Source of the DNA: Caldovatus sediminis
GTDB taxonomy: Bacteria; Pseudomonadota; Alphaproteobacteria; Acetobacterales; Acetobacteraceae
Assembly: GCF_014644455.1 (NCBI RefSeq)
Contig: NZ_BMKS01000004.1
Coordinates: forward strand, 361,032-425,031
DNA length: 64,000 bases
Direction: 5' to 3'
A model generated the notes under the pieces. It was not told where the DNA came from. It saw nothing but the letters and a program-made list of their open reading frames with translations, and did no database searches. Shown piece after piece: positions 27,964 through 36,849 of this stretch. How positions within the stretch are numbered: position 1 is the stretch's first letter; each line of letters opens with the position of its first letter. Made by a program: the position numbers and the translations under genes.

Positions 27964-29247
27964 TCAGCCCGGTGGCGGGCCGAGCCGGGGGCGCGGCGGC
28001 GCGACCGCGGCGGGCGGCGGGAACACCGTCACCAGCTGGCCGCCCTGCCACTGCACGAGGAAGGGGCGGGCGCGCTGGTTCTGCCCCTTGTCGTCGAAGC
28101 GCGCCCCCCAGCCGGTGGCGGTGGTGCCCTCGGCGATGTCGGTGGCGAGCAGCGCCGCGCGCAGGCGGTCCTTCTCGGCGGCGCCGGCGCGCCGCAGCGC
28201 GTCGAGGAAGACCCGCGCGCCGAAGGCGTTGGCGAGGGAATCGCCGGTGCGCGGCTCGGAGCCGTACTTGCGCTTGTAGCCTTCCGCGAACGCGCCGACG
28301 CCCGGGGCGATCCGCTCCTGCACCGCGAATTGGGTGACGTCCACGTTCATCACGCCCTCGAAGTCCGGTCCGACGGTGCGCGCGGTCTCGGCGAGCGAAT
28401 AGCCGCCGCCGGTGCCGATCACCATGCGCGGGCGCCAGCCCGCCTCCTGCATGCCGCGGAAGAGGGGCACGATGTCGGCCTGCTGGCCGCCGGGGTGCAG
28501 CAGGATGTCGGCGCCGATGCCGCGCAGCCGCGGGGCGAGCCCGGCCAGGTCCCCCGAGCGCGGCGGGTAAGCGATCTTCTCGACCAGCTGCATGCCGCGC
28601 TGGGCGGCCTGCTGCTCGATCGCCGCGGCGGCGGACTGCGCGCCCGGCGCGTCCTCGTGCACCAGGGCGAGCTTGAAGGCGGTCGGATCGGTGGCGTGCG
28701 GCGGGGCCAGCACCTCGACGATGGCGTCGAGGGCGACGGCGGCGTAGTCCGAGGCGCGCGGGCAGGTGCGGAAGAGGTTGCGGAACCCGCGCTCGGTGAT
28801 CGCGTCGGCGGTGGCGCCGAGCTCGATGTAGGGGACGCCCTGCAGCTCCACGACCTGGCTCGCGGCGAGCGACAGCGCCGAGGAGCGGGTGCCGAGGATC
28901 GCGAACACGCGCTCCTGCGCCATCAGGCGCCGCGCTTCGGCGACCGCCTGGGCGGGGTCGGTGGCGTCCGCCTTCACCAGGCGGACGGAGCGGCCGAGGA
29001 CGCCGCCCTGCGCGTTGCACTCCTCGACCGCGAGCTCGAGGCCGCGGAAGCTCTCGTCGCCGAGCAGCGCGAACGGGCCCGAGAGGGGGTAGAGCGCGCC
29101 GAGCCGGATCTCGGCCGCCGGCTGCGGCTGTGGCGATTGTTGCAGCTGCGGCTGCGCGCGCGCCGGCACGGCCGCGGGCGCGGCCGTCGCGGCGAACGCC
29201 GCGGTGCCCAGCAGCAGCGGGCGGCGGTGCAGCTGAGCGGCGGACAC
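27964..29247 (-). CDS. Branched-chain-amino-acid-type ABC binding protein
   Basis: A 427-residue periplasmic type I binding protein (Leu/Ile/Val- or urea-receptor-like). A signal peptide (RRPLLLGTAAFAATAAPAA, cleavage near ARAQPQ) and a Gln/Pro-rich spacer are followed by IRLGALYPLSGPFALLGDE, the classic first strand and ligand loop. The GTG at 29247 is favoured because GGGAG lies 8 bases before it; no ATG fits. No LivH, LivM, LivG or LivF genes are adjacent, so it is an orphan receptor here. Its gene ends 30 bases from the arginase-like gene in convergent orientation. Confidence 0.82.
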   Translation of the reverse strand: MSAAQLHRRPLLLGTAAFAATAAPAAVPARAQPQLQQSPQPQPAAEIRLGALYPLSGPFALLGDESFRGLELAVEECNAQGGVLGRSVRLVKADATDPAQAVAEARRLMAQERVFAILGTRSSALSLAASQVVELQGVPYIELGATADAITERGFRNLFRTCPRASDYAAVALDAIVEVLAPPHATDPTAFKLALVHEDAPGAQSAAAAIEQQAAQRGMQLVEKIAYPPRSGDLAGLAPRLRGIGADILLHPGGQQADIVPLFRGMQEAGWRPRMVIGTGGGYSLAETARTVGPDFEGVMNVDVTQFAVQERIAPGVGAFAEGYKRKYGSEPRTGDSLANAFGARVFLDALRRAGAAEKDRLRAALLATDIAEGTTATGWGARFDDKGQNQRARPFLVQWQGGQLVTVFPPPAAVAPPRPRLGPPPG

Positions 29248-29388
29248 GGGTTCCACTCCCGGAAGCGACGCGAGGCGCGGCGGATGTTCGGACGCGATCG
29301 GGCGCGGCGCAACCCCGCCGGACGGGCTTGACGGGCGGCGAAGCGGCGGGTTCACGTCGGCGCCGCACCTGGAGGGGAGAGAGGGGCC

Positions 29389-30387
29389 ATGGCCGAGACG
29401 ATGACCTACATCGCCCACGGCGACGGCGGCGGGCCGGAGGTCCTGGTCCCCGCGACCGGCCCGGTGCCGCAGCCGAAGGCCGACGAGGTGCTGATCCGCG
29501 TGCTGGCCGCGGGGGTGAACCGTCCGGACGTCCAGCAGCGCAAGGGCGAATATCCGCCGCCCCCCGGCGCGAGCCCGGTGCTCGGCCTGGAGGTGGCCGG
29601 CGAGGTCGTCGCCGTCGGCCCGGAGGTGCGGCGGTGGAAGCCGGGCGACCGGGTCTGCGCCCTGACCAACGGCGGAGGCTACGCCGAATTCTGCACCGTG
29701 CCGGAGGCGCAGTGCCTGCCCTGGCCGAAGGGATACGACGCGCTGCGCGCGGCGGCGCTGCCCGAGACCTACTTCACCGTCTGGGCGAATCTGTTCGGGC
29801 ATGGGCGCCTCGCGCCGGGCGAGACGGCGCTGGTGCACGGCGGCACCTCGGGCATCGGGGTCACGGCGATCCAGCTCGCCAAGGAGTTCGGGGCGAAGGT
29901 CTTCGCCACCGCGGGAAGCGCGGAGAAGGTCGCGGCCTGCCTGAGGCTCGGCGCCGACGCCGCCATCAACTACCGCGAGCAGGACTTCGCCGAGGAGGTG
30001 AGGAAGCTCACCGGCGGGCGCGGGGTGGACGTCGTGCTCGACATGGTCGGGGCGGCGTATTTCCAGCGCAACCTGCGCTGCCTCGCCTGGGACGGGCGGC
30101 TGGTGCTGATCGCCTTCCTCGGCGGCCACGAGGCGGAGAAGGCGGATCTGCGCCCGATCATGCTGCGGCGGCTGACGGTGACGGGCAGCACCATGCGGCC
30201 GCGCACCACGGCGCAGAAGGGCGCGATCGCGGCGGCGCTGGAGGCGAAGGTCTGGCCGATCCTGGCGGAGGGGCGCGCGGGGCCGGTGATCCACGCGGTG
30301 TTCCCGCTGCGCGAGGCGGCGAAGGCGCACGCGCTGATGGAGAGCAGCGCGCACATCGGCAAGATCATGCTCGAGGTGGCGCGGTGA
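29389..30387 (+). CDS. NAD(P)H quinone oxidoreductase, PIG3/QOR-like zinc-free MDR
   Basis: A 332-residue medium-chain dehydrogenase. The GroES-like part opens with AGVNRPDVQQRKGEYPPPPGAS, typical of the PIG3 (TP53I3) subgroup, and lacks the zinc ligands of alcohol dehydrogenases. NADPH binds at VHGGTSGIGVTAIQLA (about residues 147-162). A strong GGAGGGGAGAGAGG ribosome site precedes the ATG. It would reduce quinones or other activated alkenes. The next gene starts 29 bases downstream. Confidence 0.85.
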   Translation: MAETMTYIAHGDGGGPEVLVPATGPVPQPKADEVLIRVLAAGVNRPDVQQRKGEYPPPPGASPVLGLEVAGEVVAVGPEVRRWKPGDRVCALTNGGGYAEFCTVPEAQCLPWPKGYDALRAAALPETYFTVWANLFGHGRLAPGETALVHGGTSGIGVTAIQLAKEFGAKVFATAGSAEKVAACLRLGADAAINYREQDFAEEVRKLTGGRGVDVVLDMVGAAYFQRNLRCLAWDGRLVLIAFLGGHEAEKADLRPIMLRRLTVTGSTMRPRTTAQKGAIAAALEAKVWPILAEGRAGPVIHAVFPLREAAKAHALMESSAHIGKIMLEVAR

Positions 30388-30415
30388 GGCGCGCCGCCGG
30401 GCCGGGGCGGCGGCG

Positions 30416-31753
30416 GTGAGCCTCCACCGCCTGCTGCTCCGCCGCGCCGCCGAGGGCCGGCCCGTCCGCGTCGCGCAGGTCGGGGCCGGGAAGTTCGGCG
30501 CGATGTTCCTGCACCAGGCGCGCGCCACGCCGGGGCTGCATGTGCTCGGCATCGCCGATCTGTCGCTGCCGCGCACGCGCCAGCGGCTCGCGAGCGTGCA
30601 CTGGCCGCCGGAGGCCCATGCCGCGGCGTCGCTCGACGAGGCGGCGCGCCGCGGGACGACGCACCTCACCGAGGACGCGATGGCGCTGATCGCCGATCCG
30701 CGCGTCGAGGTGGTGGTGGAGTGCACCGGCGATCCGGCCGCCGGCCTGCGCCACGCGCGCCACGCCATCGCCCACGGCAAGCACGTGGTGATGGTGAACG
30801 TGGAGGCGGACGTGCTCGCCGGCCCCCTGCTGGCGCGCGAGGCGGCGAGGGCGGGCGTCGTCTACTCGATGGCCTATGGCGACCAGCCGGCGCTCGTGTG
30901 CGAGCTGGTGGACACGCTGCGCGCCGCGGGCTTCCCCGTGGTGGCCGCCGGCAAGGGCACGAAGTACCTGCCGCACTTCCACGCCTCCACGCCGGCCACC
31001 GTCTGGGGGTTCTACGGGCTGACGGAGGAGCAGGCGCGCGCCGGCGGGATGAACCCGCAGATGTTCAACTCCTTCCTCGACGGCACGAAGTCGGGGATCG
31101 AGATGGCGGCGATCGCCAACGCCACCGGCCTCGCCCCGCCGGAGGACGGGCTGCTGTTCCCGCCCGCCGGCACCTCCGAGCTGCCCCGGGTGCTGCGGCC
31201 GCGCGACGAGGGCGGGGTGCTGGCGCGCAAGGGGATGGTGGAGGTGGTGTCCTCGGTGCGGCGCGACGGCACGGCGATCCCGGACGATCTGCGCTGGGGC
31301 GTCTATGCGGTGTTCGAGGGCGAGACGGAGTACGCGCGCCGCTGCTTCTCCGAGTACGGCGTCGCGACCGACGAGACGGGACGCTACGCGGCGCTCTGGC
31401 GGCCCTATCACCTCATCGGGCTGGAGCTCGGCGTCTCCGTCGCCTCCGCCGCCCTTCGGGGGGAGCCGACGGGGAGCACGGAGGCGTGGCGCGCCGACGT
31501 GGTGGCGGTCGCCAAGCGCGCGCTCAGGGCGGGGGAGGTGCTGGACGGCGACGGCGGGGCGACGGTGTGGGGCAAGTGCGTCCCCGCGGCGCGCTCGCGC
31601 GCCCTCGGGGCGCTGCCGATCGGGCTGGCGCATCGGGTGAGGCTGCTGCGCGACGTGGCGGAGGGGGCGATCGTGACGCGCGCCGATGTCGCGCTCGATC
31701 CCGCCTCGGAGGCGGTGCGCATCCGTGCGGAGATGGAGGCCGGCTTCGCCTGA
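30416..31753 (+). CDS. NAD(P)-binding oxidoreductase with C-terminal SAF domain
   Basis: A 445-residue protein of the homoserine-dehydrogenase-like group. The Rossmann loop VAQVGAGKFGAMFLHQA is near residues 18-34, VVVECTGDPAAG ends the nucleotide domain, and a SAF-like (antifreeze/FlgA-type) C-terminal domain covers about residues 350-445 (AKRALRAGEVLDGDGG). Such proteins are usually annotated only as homoserine dehydrogenase-like, and the true reaction is unknown. The start is a GTG at 30416 with only a G-rich stretch upstream. Confidence 0.75.
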   Translation: MSLHRLLLRRAAEGRPVRVAQVGAGKFGAMFLHQARATPGLHVLGIADLSLPRTRQRLASVHWPPEAHAAASLDEAARRGTTHLTEDAMALIADPRVEVVVECTGDPAAGLRHARHAIAHGKHVVMVNVEADVLAGPLLAREAARAGVVYSMAYGDQPALVCELVDTLRAAGFPVVAAGKGTKYLPHFHASTPATVWGFYGLTEEQARAGGMNPQMFNSFLDGTKSGIEMAAIANATGLAPPEDGLLFPPAGTSELPRVLRPRDEGGVLARKGMVEVVSSVRRDGTAIPDDLRWGVYAVFEGETEYARRCFSEYGVATDETGRYAALWRPYHLIGLELGVSVASAALRGEPTGSTEAWRADVVAVAKRALRAGEVLDGDGGATVWGKCVPAARSRALGALPIGLAHRVRLLRDVAEGAIVTRADVALDPASEAVRIRAEMEAGFA

Positions 31754-31796
31754 GGGAAGCGCGCGCGCCGGGGCGGCGGCGGGATCGCCGGGCCGC

Positions 31797-32657
31797 ATGG
31801 GCCCGGCCTTCGCGATGCTCGGCGTCTCCGTGGTGCTGTTCGGCGGCACCTGGCCGGTCACGAAGGCCGCCGTGGACGCCGGGGCGACGCCGCTCTGGTT
31901 CGGGCTGTCGCGCGCCGGGCTCGCGGCGCTGATGGCGGCGATGCTGCTCGCGGCGCTCGGGCGGCTGCGGCTGCCGTCGCGGCAGGACTGGCGGGTGGTG
32001 GCGGCGATCGGGCTGCTGCAGATCGGCGGCTTCTTCGCGCTGGCGCACCTCGCCCTGCTGGTGGTGCCGGCGGGGCGGACGTCGGTGCTGGCGAATGTCG
32101 TCACCTACTGGCTGATCCCGCTCTCCATGCTGTTCCTCGGCGAGCGCGTCTCCGCCCGGCGCTGGGTGGCGGCGGCGCTCGGCCTCGCCGGCGTCGGCGC
32201 GCTGGCCGGGCCCTGGGCGGTGGACTGGGGCTCGGCGCGGGAGCTGCTCGGGCACGGGATGCTGATGCTCGCGGCGCTGCTGTGGAGCGTCGCCATCGTC
32301 GTCACGCGCCGCTGGCCGCCGCATCGGCCGATGCTGGAGCAGCTGCCCTGGTGCTTCGGCCTCGGCACGCTGGTGCTCGGCCCGCTGGCGCTGCTGGCGG
32401 AGCCGCGGGGCGGCATCCCGGCGGCGGCCTGGCCGCACATGCTGGCCGTCGGGGGGGTGGCGGCGCCGGTCGGGACCTGGTGCGTGATCGAGGTCGGGCG
32501 CAGGCTGCCCGGCGCGGTCAGCTCGGTCGGCTTCCTGCTGGTGCCGGCGGTCGGCGTGATCCTCGCCGCGCTCTGGCTCGGCGAGCCGGTGGGGTGGGAC
32601 GTGCTGGCCGGCGGCGCGTTGATCGTCGCCAGCGTGGCGCTGGCGGCGCGGGGATGA
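31797..32657 (+). CDS. EamA/DMT-family transporter
   Basis: A 286-residue drug/metabolite exporter with ten predicted membrane helices in two EamA repeats. The first repeat starts with FAMLGVSVVLFGGTWPVTKA and holds LANVVTYWLIPLSMLFLGERVS; the second starts near GHGMLMLAALLWSVAIVVTR and ends with LGEPVGWDVLAGGALIVA. Substrates of the family are mostly small metabolites or amino acids. The gene ends 7 bases before the hydrolase gene, so the two are likely co-transcribed. Confidence 0.85.
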   Translation: MGPAFAMLGVSVVLFGGTWPVTKAAVDAGATPLWFGLSRAGLAALMAAMLLAALGRLRLPSRQDWRVVAAIGLLQIGGFFALAHLALLVVPAGRTSVLANVVTYWLIPLSMLFLGERVSARRWVAAALGLAGVGALAGPWAVDWGSARELLGHGMLMLAALLWSVAIVVTRRWPPHRPMLEQLPWCFGLGTLVLGPLALLAEPRGGIPAAAWPHMLAVGGVAAPVGTWCVIEVGRRLPGAVSSVGFLLVPAVGVILAALWLGEPVGWDVLAGGALIVASVALAARG

Positions 32658-32664
32658 GGCGAGG

Positions 32665-33435
32665 ATGCGGCTGAACTGGGTCGAGGCGGGGCAGGGAAGT
32701 CCCGTGGCGCTGCTGCACGGGCTGTTCGGCGCCGCGCAGAACTTCGGCACGGTGCAGAAGGCGCTGGCCGCGGCGGGGCACCGCGTGCTGGCGCTCGACC
32801 TGCGCAACCACGGCACCTCGCCGCGCGCGGCGGCGATGGACTACCCGGCCATGGCCGCGGACGTGGCGGAGACGCTCGCCGCGGCGGGCGCGCTGCCGGC
32901 GGCGGTGCTCGGGCACTCGATGGGCGGCAAGGCGGCGATGATGCTGGCGCTGACGCGGCCGGAGGCGGTGGCGCGGCTGGTCGTCGCCGACGTCGCGCCG
33001 GTGCGCTACCCGCCGCGGCTGCGCGGCCATGTCGCGGCGATGCGCGCGCTGCCGCTGCGCGCCGGGCTGACGCGGCGCGAGGCGGACGCGGCGCTCGCCG
33101 CCGCGGTGCCGGAGGCGCCGGTGCGCGGCTTCCTGCTGCAGAACCTGCGCTTCGAGACGGACCCGCCGCGCTGGCGCCTGGGGCTCGACGGGATCGCCGC
33201 GGGGATGCCGGCGATCGAGGGGTTCGACGGCGTGCCGGAGGGGGCGCGCTACGAGGGCCCGGTGCTGGTGGTGGCGGGCGAGCGCTCCGACTACATCCGG
33301 CCGGAGCACCATGCGCTCTTCCGCGCGCTGTTCCCCAACGCGCGCTTCGCCACGGTGCCGCGGGCGGGCCACTGGCTGCACGCGGAGAACCCGGAGGGGT
33401 TCCTGGCGGTGGTGCGGCCGTTCCTGGCGGACTGA
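32665..33435 (+). CDS. Alpha/beta hydrolase (YbfF-like)
   Basis: A 256-residue alpha/beta hydrolase. The oxyanion-hole motif is LLHGLFGAAQNF, the nucleophile elbow GHSMGGKAAM (near residue 92-101), the acid follows VVAGERSDYI (near 215) and the catalytic His is in GHWLHAENPE (near 235). The LDLRNHGTSP block fits the YbfF/short esterase subgroup that acts on acyl esters, perhaps acyl-CoA. It begins 7 bases after the EamA stop. Confidence 0.83.
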   Translation: MRLNWVEAGQGSPVALLHGLFGAAQNFGTVQKALAAAGHRVLALDLRNHGTSPRAAAMDYPAMAADVAETLAAAGALPAAVLGHSMGGKAAMMLALTRPEAVARLVVADVAPVRYPPRLRGHVAAMRALPLRAGLTRREADAALAAAVPEAPVRGFLLQNLRFETDPPRWRLGLDGIAAGMPAIEGFDGVPEGARYEGPVLVVAGERSDYIRPEHHALFRALFPNARFATVPRAGHWLHAENPEGFLAVVRPFLAD

Positions 33436-33451
33436 GCGCGTCGCGCCCCGG

Positions 33452-33524
33452 AGCCGCCTTCGCGCGGCTGTGCATGCGGCACGGCGCCGGCGCGTCGTCT
33501 GCCGGGCTGATTCACGCTCCCGGC
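33452..33524 (+). repeat. Dispersed intergenic repeat, copy 1
   Basis: About 73 bases just after the hydrolase gene that align with 37441-37514 at roughly 80% identity with a single-base indel. Shared blocks include CCGGCGCGT and a closing CACGCTCCCGGC. Both copies sit directly 3' of a rightward gene that faces a leftward one. Confidence 0.5.
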
Positions 33525-33549
33525 GGTTCCTGGCCATCCGCGATCGGCT

Positions 33550-34179
33550 CTATTGCGGCTTGAAGGCGCTGCGCTTGGCGGCGTCGGCGGCGCGCCAGAG
33601 ATACCAGGCGGCGGTGGTGCGGAACGGGGCCCAGGCCTCGCCGATCGCGGCGAGGGCGCGCGGCTTCGGCTGCGCCGCGAGGCCGGCGGCGACGCGCCAG
33701 CCCTCGCGCACGCCGAAATCGTCCACCGGGAGGACGTCGGGGCGGCCGAGGGTGAAGATCAGCAGCATCTCCACCGTCCAGCGGCCGACGCCGCGGATGG
33801 TGCAGAGCCGCTCGATGAGCTGCTCGTCGGAGAGGCGGGCGGCGCCGCGGCGCGTCGGGACGACGCCGGCGACGGCCTTCTCCGCGATGTCGCGGATCGC
33901 GGCGACCTTGCTCGCGGAGAAGCCGCAGGCGCGGAGCGCCCCGACCTCGGTCGCCAGCACCATCGCCGGCGAGGGGAAGGGCTCGCCCGGGTAGAGGGCG
34001 AGAAAGCGCCCGAGGATCGCCTCGGCCGCGCGGCCGTGCACCTGCTGGTGCGCGATGGCGCGCACCAGCGCCTCGTAGGGCTCGCGCCGCACGGGCGCGA
34101 GGGTGCAGGGGCCGACGGCGCGGATCACCCGCTTGAGGACGGGGTCGCGCCGGAGGTGCCGCAGCGCCTCCGGCGTCAT
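33550..34179 (-). CDS. DNA-3-methyladenine glycosylase (AlkA-like HhH-GPD)
   Basis: A 209-residue base-excision repair enzyme that removes alkylated purines. The helix-hairpin-helix is TIRGVGRWTVEMLLIF (about residues 128-143) and the catalytic Asp follows in LPVDDFGVREG. QQVHGRAAEAIL in the N-terminal half and the overall size fit bacterial AlkA-II-type glycosylases without the extra N-terminal domain of E. coli AlkA. Its ATG overlaps the stop of the preceding TctC reading (TGA/ATG sharing bases at 34179), implying translational coupling to it. Confidence 0.85.
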   Translation of the reverse strand: MTPEALRHLRRDPVLKRVIRAVGPCTLAPVRREPYEALVRAIAHQQVHGRAAEAILGRFLALYPGEPFPSPAMVLATEVGALRACGFSASKVAAIRDIAEKAVAGVVPTRRGAARLSDEQLIERLCTIRGVGRWTVEMLLIFTLGRPDVLPVDDFGVREGWRVAAGLAAQPKPRALAAIGEAWAPFRTTAAWYLWRAADAAKRSAFKPQ

Positions 34180-35162
34180 CAGTCCACCCGCAGCCCGACC
34201 TCGCGCGCGATCCGCATCCAGCGCGCCTGGTCCTCGCGCAGCCAGCGCTGGAGGTCGGCGGAGGGGATGAGGAGCGGCTCGGTGTGGTTGTCGCGCAGCC
34301 GCTTCAGCATCGCCTCGTCCATCTAGGCATTGAAGGCGGCCTGCAGCTTCTCCAGCACCGGCGCCGGCACGCGCGACTGGGTGAAGACGCCGTTCCAGAC
34401 GCTGAGGTGGTAGCCGGGCACCCCTGCCTCGTCCATGGTCGGGACGTCGGGCAGCGAGGAGATGCGCCGGTTGGTCGTGACCGCGAGCGCGCGGATGGCG
34501 CCCGCGCGGATGTGCGCGGTGGAGGTCGCGGAAGCGTCGAACAGGAGGTCGAGGTCGCCCGCGATCATCGCCGTCAGGGCGGGAGAGGAGCCGCGGTAGG
34601 GGACGTGGGTGAACTCGAGGCCCGCCATGCGCGCGAACAGGGCCTGCGAGAGGTGGGAGGAGGAACCGTTGCCGACCGAGCCGAAGATCAGCTCGCCGGG
34701 CCTGCGCTTCGCGCGCTCGATCACCTGCGCGACGGAGGTGACGTCGAGGCGGCGCGGATTGCAGGAGAGCACGTTCGGCATGTCGCACATCATGCCGACG
34801 CCGACGAAGTCGCGCACGGGATCGAGCCGGGCGTCGGGATAGATCACCGGATTGACGCCGTGCGTCGCCATGGTGCCGAGGAACAGGGTGTAGCCGTCCG
34901 GCTCGGCCTGCGCGGCGGCGACGGCGCCGATGTTGCCGCCGGCGCCGGGGCGGTTCTCCACGACGATGGGCTGGCCGAGATGCTTGCCCATCGGCTCGGC
35001 GATCAGGCGGCCCATGATGTCGGTGACGCCGCCGGGCGGGTAGGGGACGATCAGGCGCAGGGGGCGGGTCGGGAAGGCACCCTGGGCGCGCGCCACGGCG
35101 GGGGCGGCGAGCAGGCCGGGCAGCGCGGCGAGGGCGGCGCGGCGACGGAAACGCGGGGGCAA
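34179..35162 (-). pseudogene. TctC/Bug-family binding protein with in-frame TAG
   Basis: From a TTG start at 35162 (AGGGAGAAG seven bases upstream; no ATG available) the frame gives a signal peptide (RRRAALAALPGLLAA, cleavage near ARAQGA) and a normal Bug sequence such as LRLIVPYPPGGVTDIMGRLI. A TAG at 34323-34325 stops it after 279 residues in the last domain. The same frame continues for 47 codons (DEAMLKRLRDNHTEP to AREVGLRVD), matching the usual C-terminus, and ends overlapping the alkA start. The full length of 327 is normal. It is either a recent nonsense mutation or a base error; the truncated protein lacks the last helices. Confidence 0.75.
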
Positions 35163-35217
35163 GTCTCGCTTCTCCCTGGGACGCGGAGCGGTATCGCTTC
35201 CGCCTAGCGCGACGGCA

Positions 35218-36636
35218 TCAGGTCAGCAACCACACGCAGGCCCAGCCGATGGCGACCACGGCGAGCAGCGACGGCGCGAGCAGGCGCCAGAGCTGCGCCG
35301 GCCGCGTGCCGTCGGCGAGCAGCCCGCAGATCAGCGCGGTGACGCCGAAGCTCATGCCGGCCCCGGCGGCGCCGGCGAAATTGTGCAGGCCCGGGGCCAG
35401 CCAGTCCGGCATGCCGGCGGCCTGGCCGAGCCCGGCCTGCACCGGCATCAGCGCCGCGTTGGAGCCGACGTTGCTGCCGGTGACGACGCCCGAGAGCAGG
35501 CCGAGCGGCGGCACGGCGTAGGGAGCGAGCGGCCCGAGCGCCTCCGCCGCCGCCTGGGCGAGCGCCGCCGCGGCGCCGCTGCCGGCGAGCAGGCGCGCCA
35601 GCACGACGTAGAGCAGCATGGCGAGGGCCGGCCGCGCGGCGCGGCGCAGCGCCTCGAGCGCCTCGCGCGCCGGATGCGGGCGCGCGAGGAGGAGCGCGCC
35701 GGAGACCAGCCACAGCACCACCGCGACATGGGTGATCGGGAAGCCGGGCAGGTCCTCCCACGGCTTCAGCGCCGGCGCCGCGGGAAGCGCGCGCGCGCCG
35801 AGCAGCGCCGCGGTCAGCGCCAGGTAGGGCGCCATGGCGGAGAGGGCGCGGCGCCACGCCGCCGCGCCGCGCGGCGGATCGAGCCGCCACAGCGTCCACA
35901 GCAGGGGCAGGCCCGCGGCGAGGATGCCGGCGACCTCGAAGGGCAGGACGTGGTTGCTGGCGAGCAGGATCGCCGCCATGGCGCCGAGCAGGCCGAGCTG
36001 CGCCGCCTTCTCGCGCGGCGTCACCTCGATGCGCGCGGCGGCGCAGAGGCGCCACAGCACCGGGCCGAGCGCCAGCAGCCAGGCCGCGTTCGGCCAGGCC
36101 GCGACCTGCGCGATGCGCTGCGCCGGCAGGCCGATCAGCGCCGCGCCGAGCGCGGTGCCGGGGCCGAGCCCGCCCCACGGCACGAGGCTCAGCGACAGCA
36201 GCGCCATGGCGCCCGCCACCGGGCCGCCGATCCCCATGCCGCGCAGCGCCGAGAGGGCGAACACCGCGCCGACCGCGAAGCCGGTCACGCTCTCCAGGAA
36301 ATTGCCGGCGAGCAGCGTCGCGGCGAAGACGCGGCGCGCGGAGGGCGCGGCGGCGCCCGGCGCGGCGGCATTCGGTGCGACGGCGGCGTGGAACAGCAGC
36401 CCGCCCGCCACCACGCCGATCGGCTGCGCCGCGAGGAAGGCGCCGCGCAGCGTCTCCTCGGCGAGGAAGAGGGCGCCGTGGGCGCCGGACGGCAGCGAGA
36501 CCAGGGCGGCCGGCACGGCCAGCGCCAGCGCGAGGAGGCAGGCCGCGACCGGGCCCGCGCGCCCGGAGGCGAGCAGCCCGATCAGCAGCAGCAGAGGCGC
36601 GGCTTGCAGGAGGAGGACGACCACGGCGGTCGGCAT
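35218..36636 (-). CDS. L-lactate permease (LctP) family transporter
   Basis: A 472-residue, very hydrophobic protein with about 12 membrane helices. Family signatures are GNFLESVTGFAVGAVFALSA near residue 110 and SGVVTGSNVGSNAALMPVQ near 390, both typical of LctP/LldP proton-lactate symporters. It is shorter than the usual 520-560 residues, mainly in the loops. Substrates are probably lactate, glycolate or related hydroxy acids. No lactate dehydrogenase gene is nearby. The start ATG at 36636 directly precedes the first helix. Confidence 0.8.
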   Translation of the reverse strand: MPTAVVVLLLQAAPLLLLIGLLASGRAGPVAACLLALALAVPAALVSLPSGAHGALFLAEETLRGAFLAAQPIGVVAGGLLFHAAVAPNAAAPGAAAPSARRVFAATLLAGNFLESVTGFAVGAVFALSALRGMGIGGPVAGAMALLSLSLVPWGGLGPGTALGAALIGLPAQRIAQVAAWPNAAWLLALGPVLWRLCAAARIEVTPREKAAQLGLLGAMAAILLASNHVLPFEVAGILAAGLPLLWTLWRLDPPRGAAAWRRALSAMAPYLALTAALLGARALPAAPALKPWEDLPGFPITHVAVVLWLVSGALLLARPHPAREALEALRRAARPALAMLLYVVLARLLAGSGAAAALAQAAAEALGPLAPYAVPPLGLLSGVVTGSNVGSNAALMPVQAGLGQAAGMPDWLAPGLHNFAGAAGAGMSFGVTALICGLLADGTRPAQLWRLLAPSLLAVVAIGWACVWLLT

Positions 36637-36849
36637 GCTTGCCGGAAGCGCCGCTCGGCGCCAGGGCGGTCCGCTGCGCGCCGGCCCCGGCGGCGATGCG
36701 GCCGAGACAGCGCGGCGGCCGCGTCCGCCGGGCGGACCGGGCCTGTCCGGGGCGCGCCGCGACGATGCGCATGGCGCGCTCGTTGGTGGGCGCGGGGCGC
36801 GGTGCTATCCTGCATGTGCCGGGCCGCCCGACGTGAGGAAGCTGGCCGC

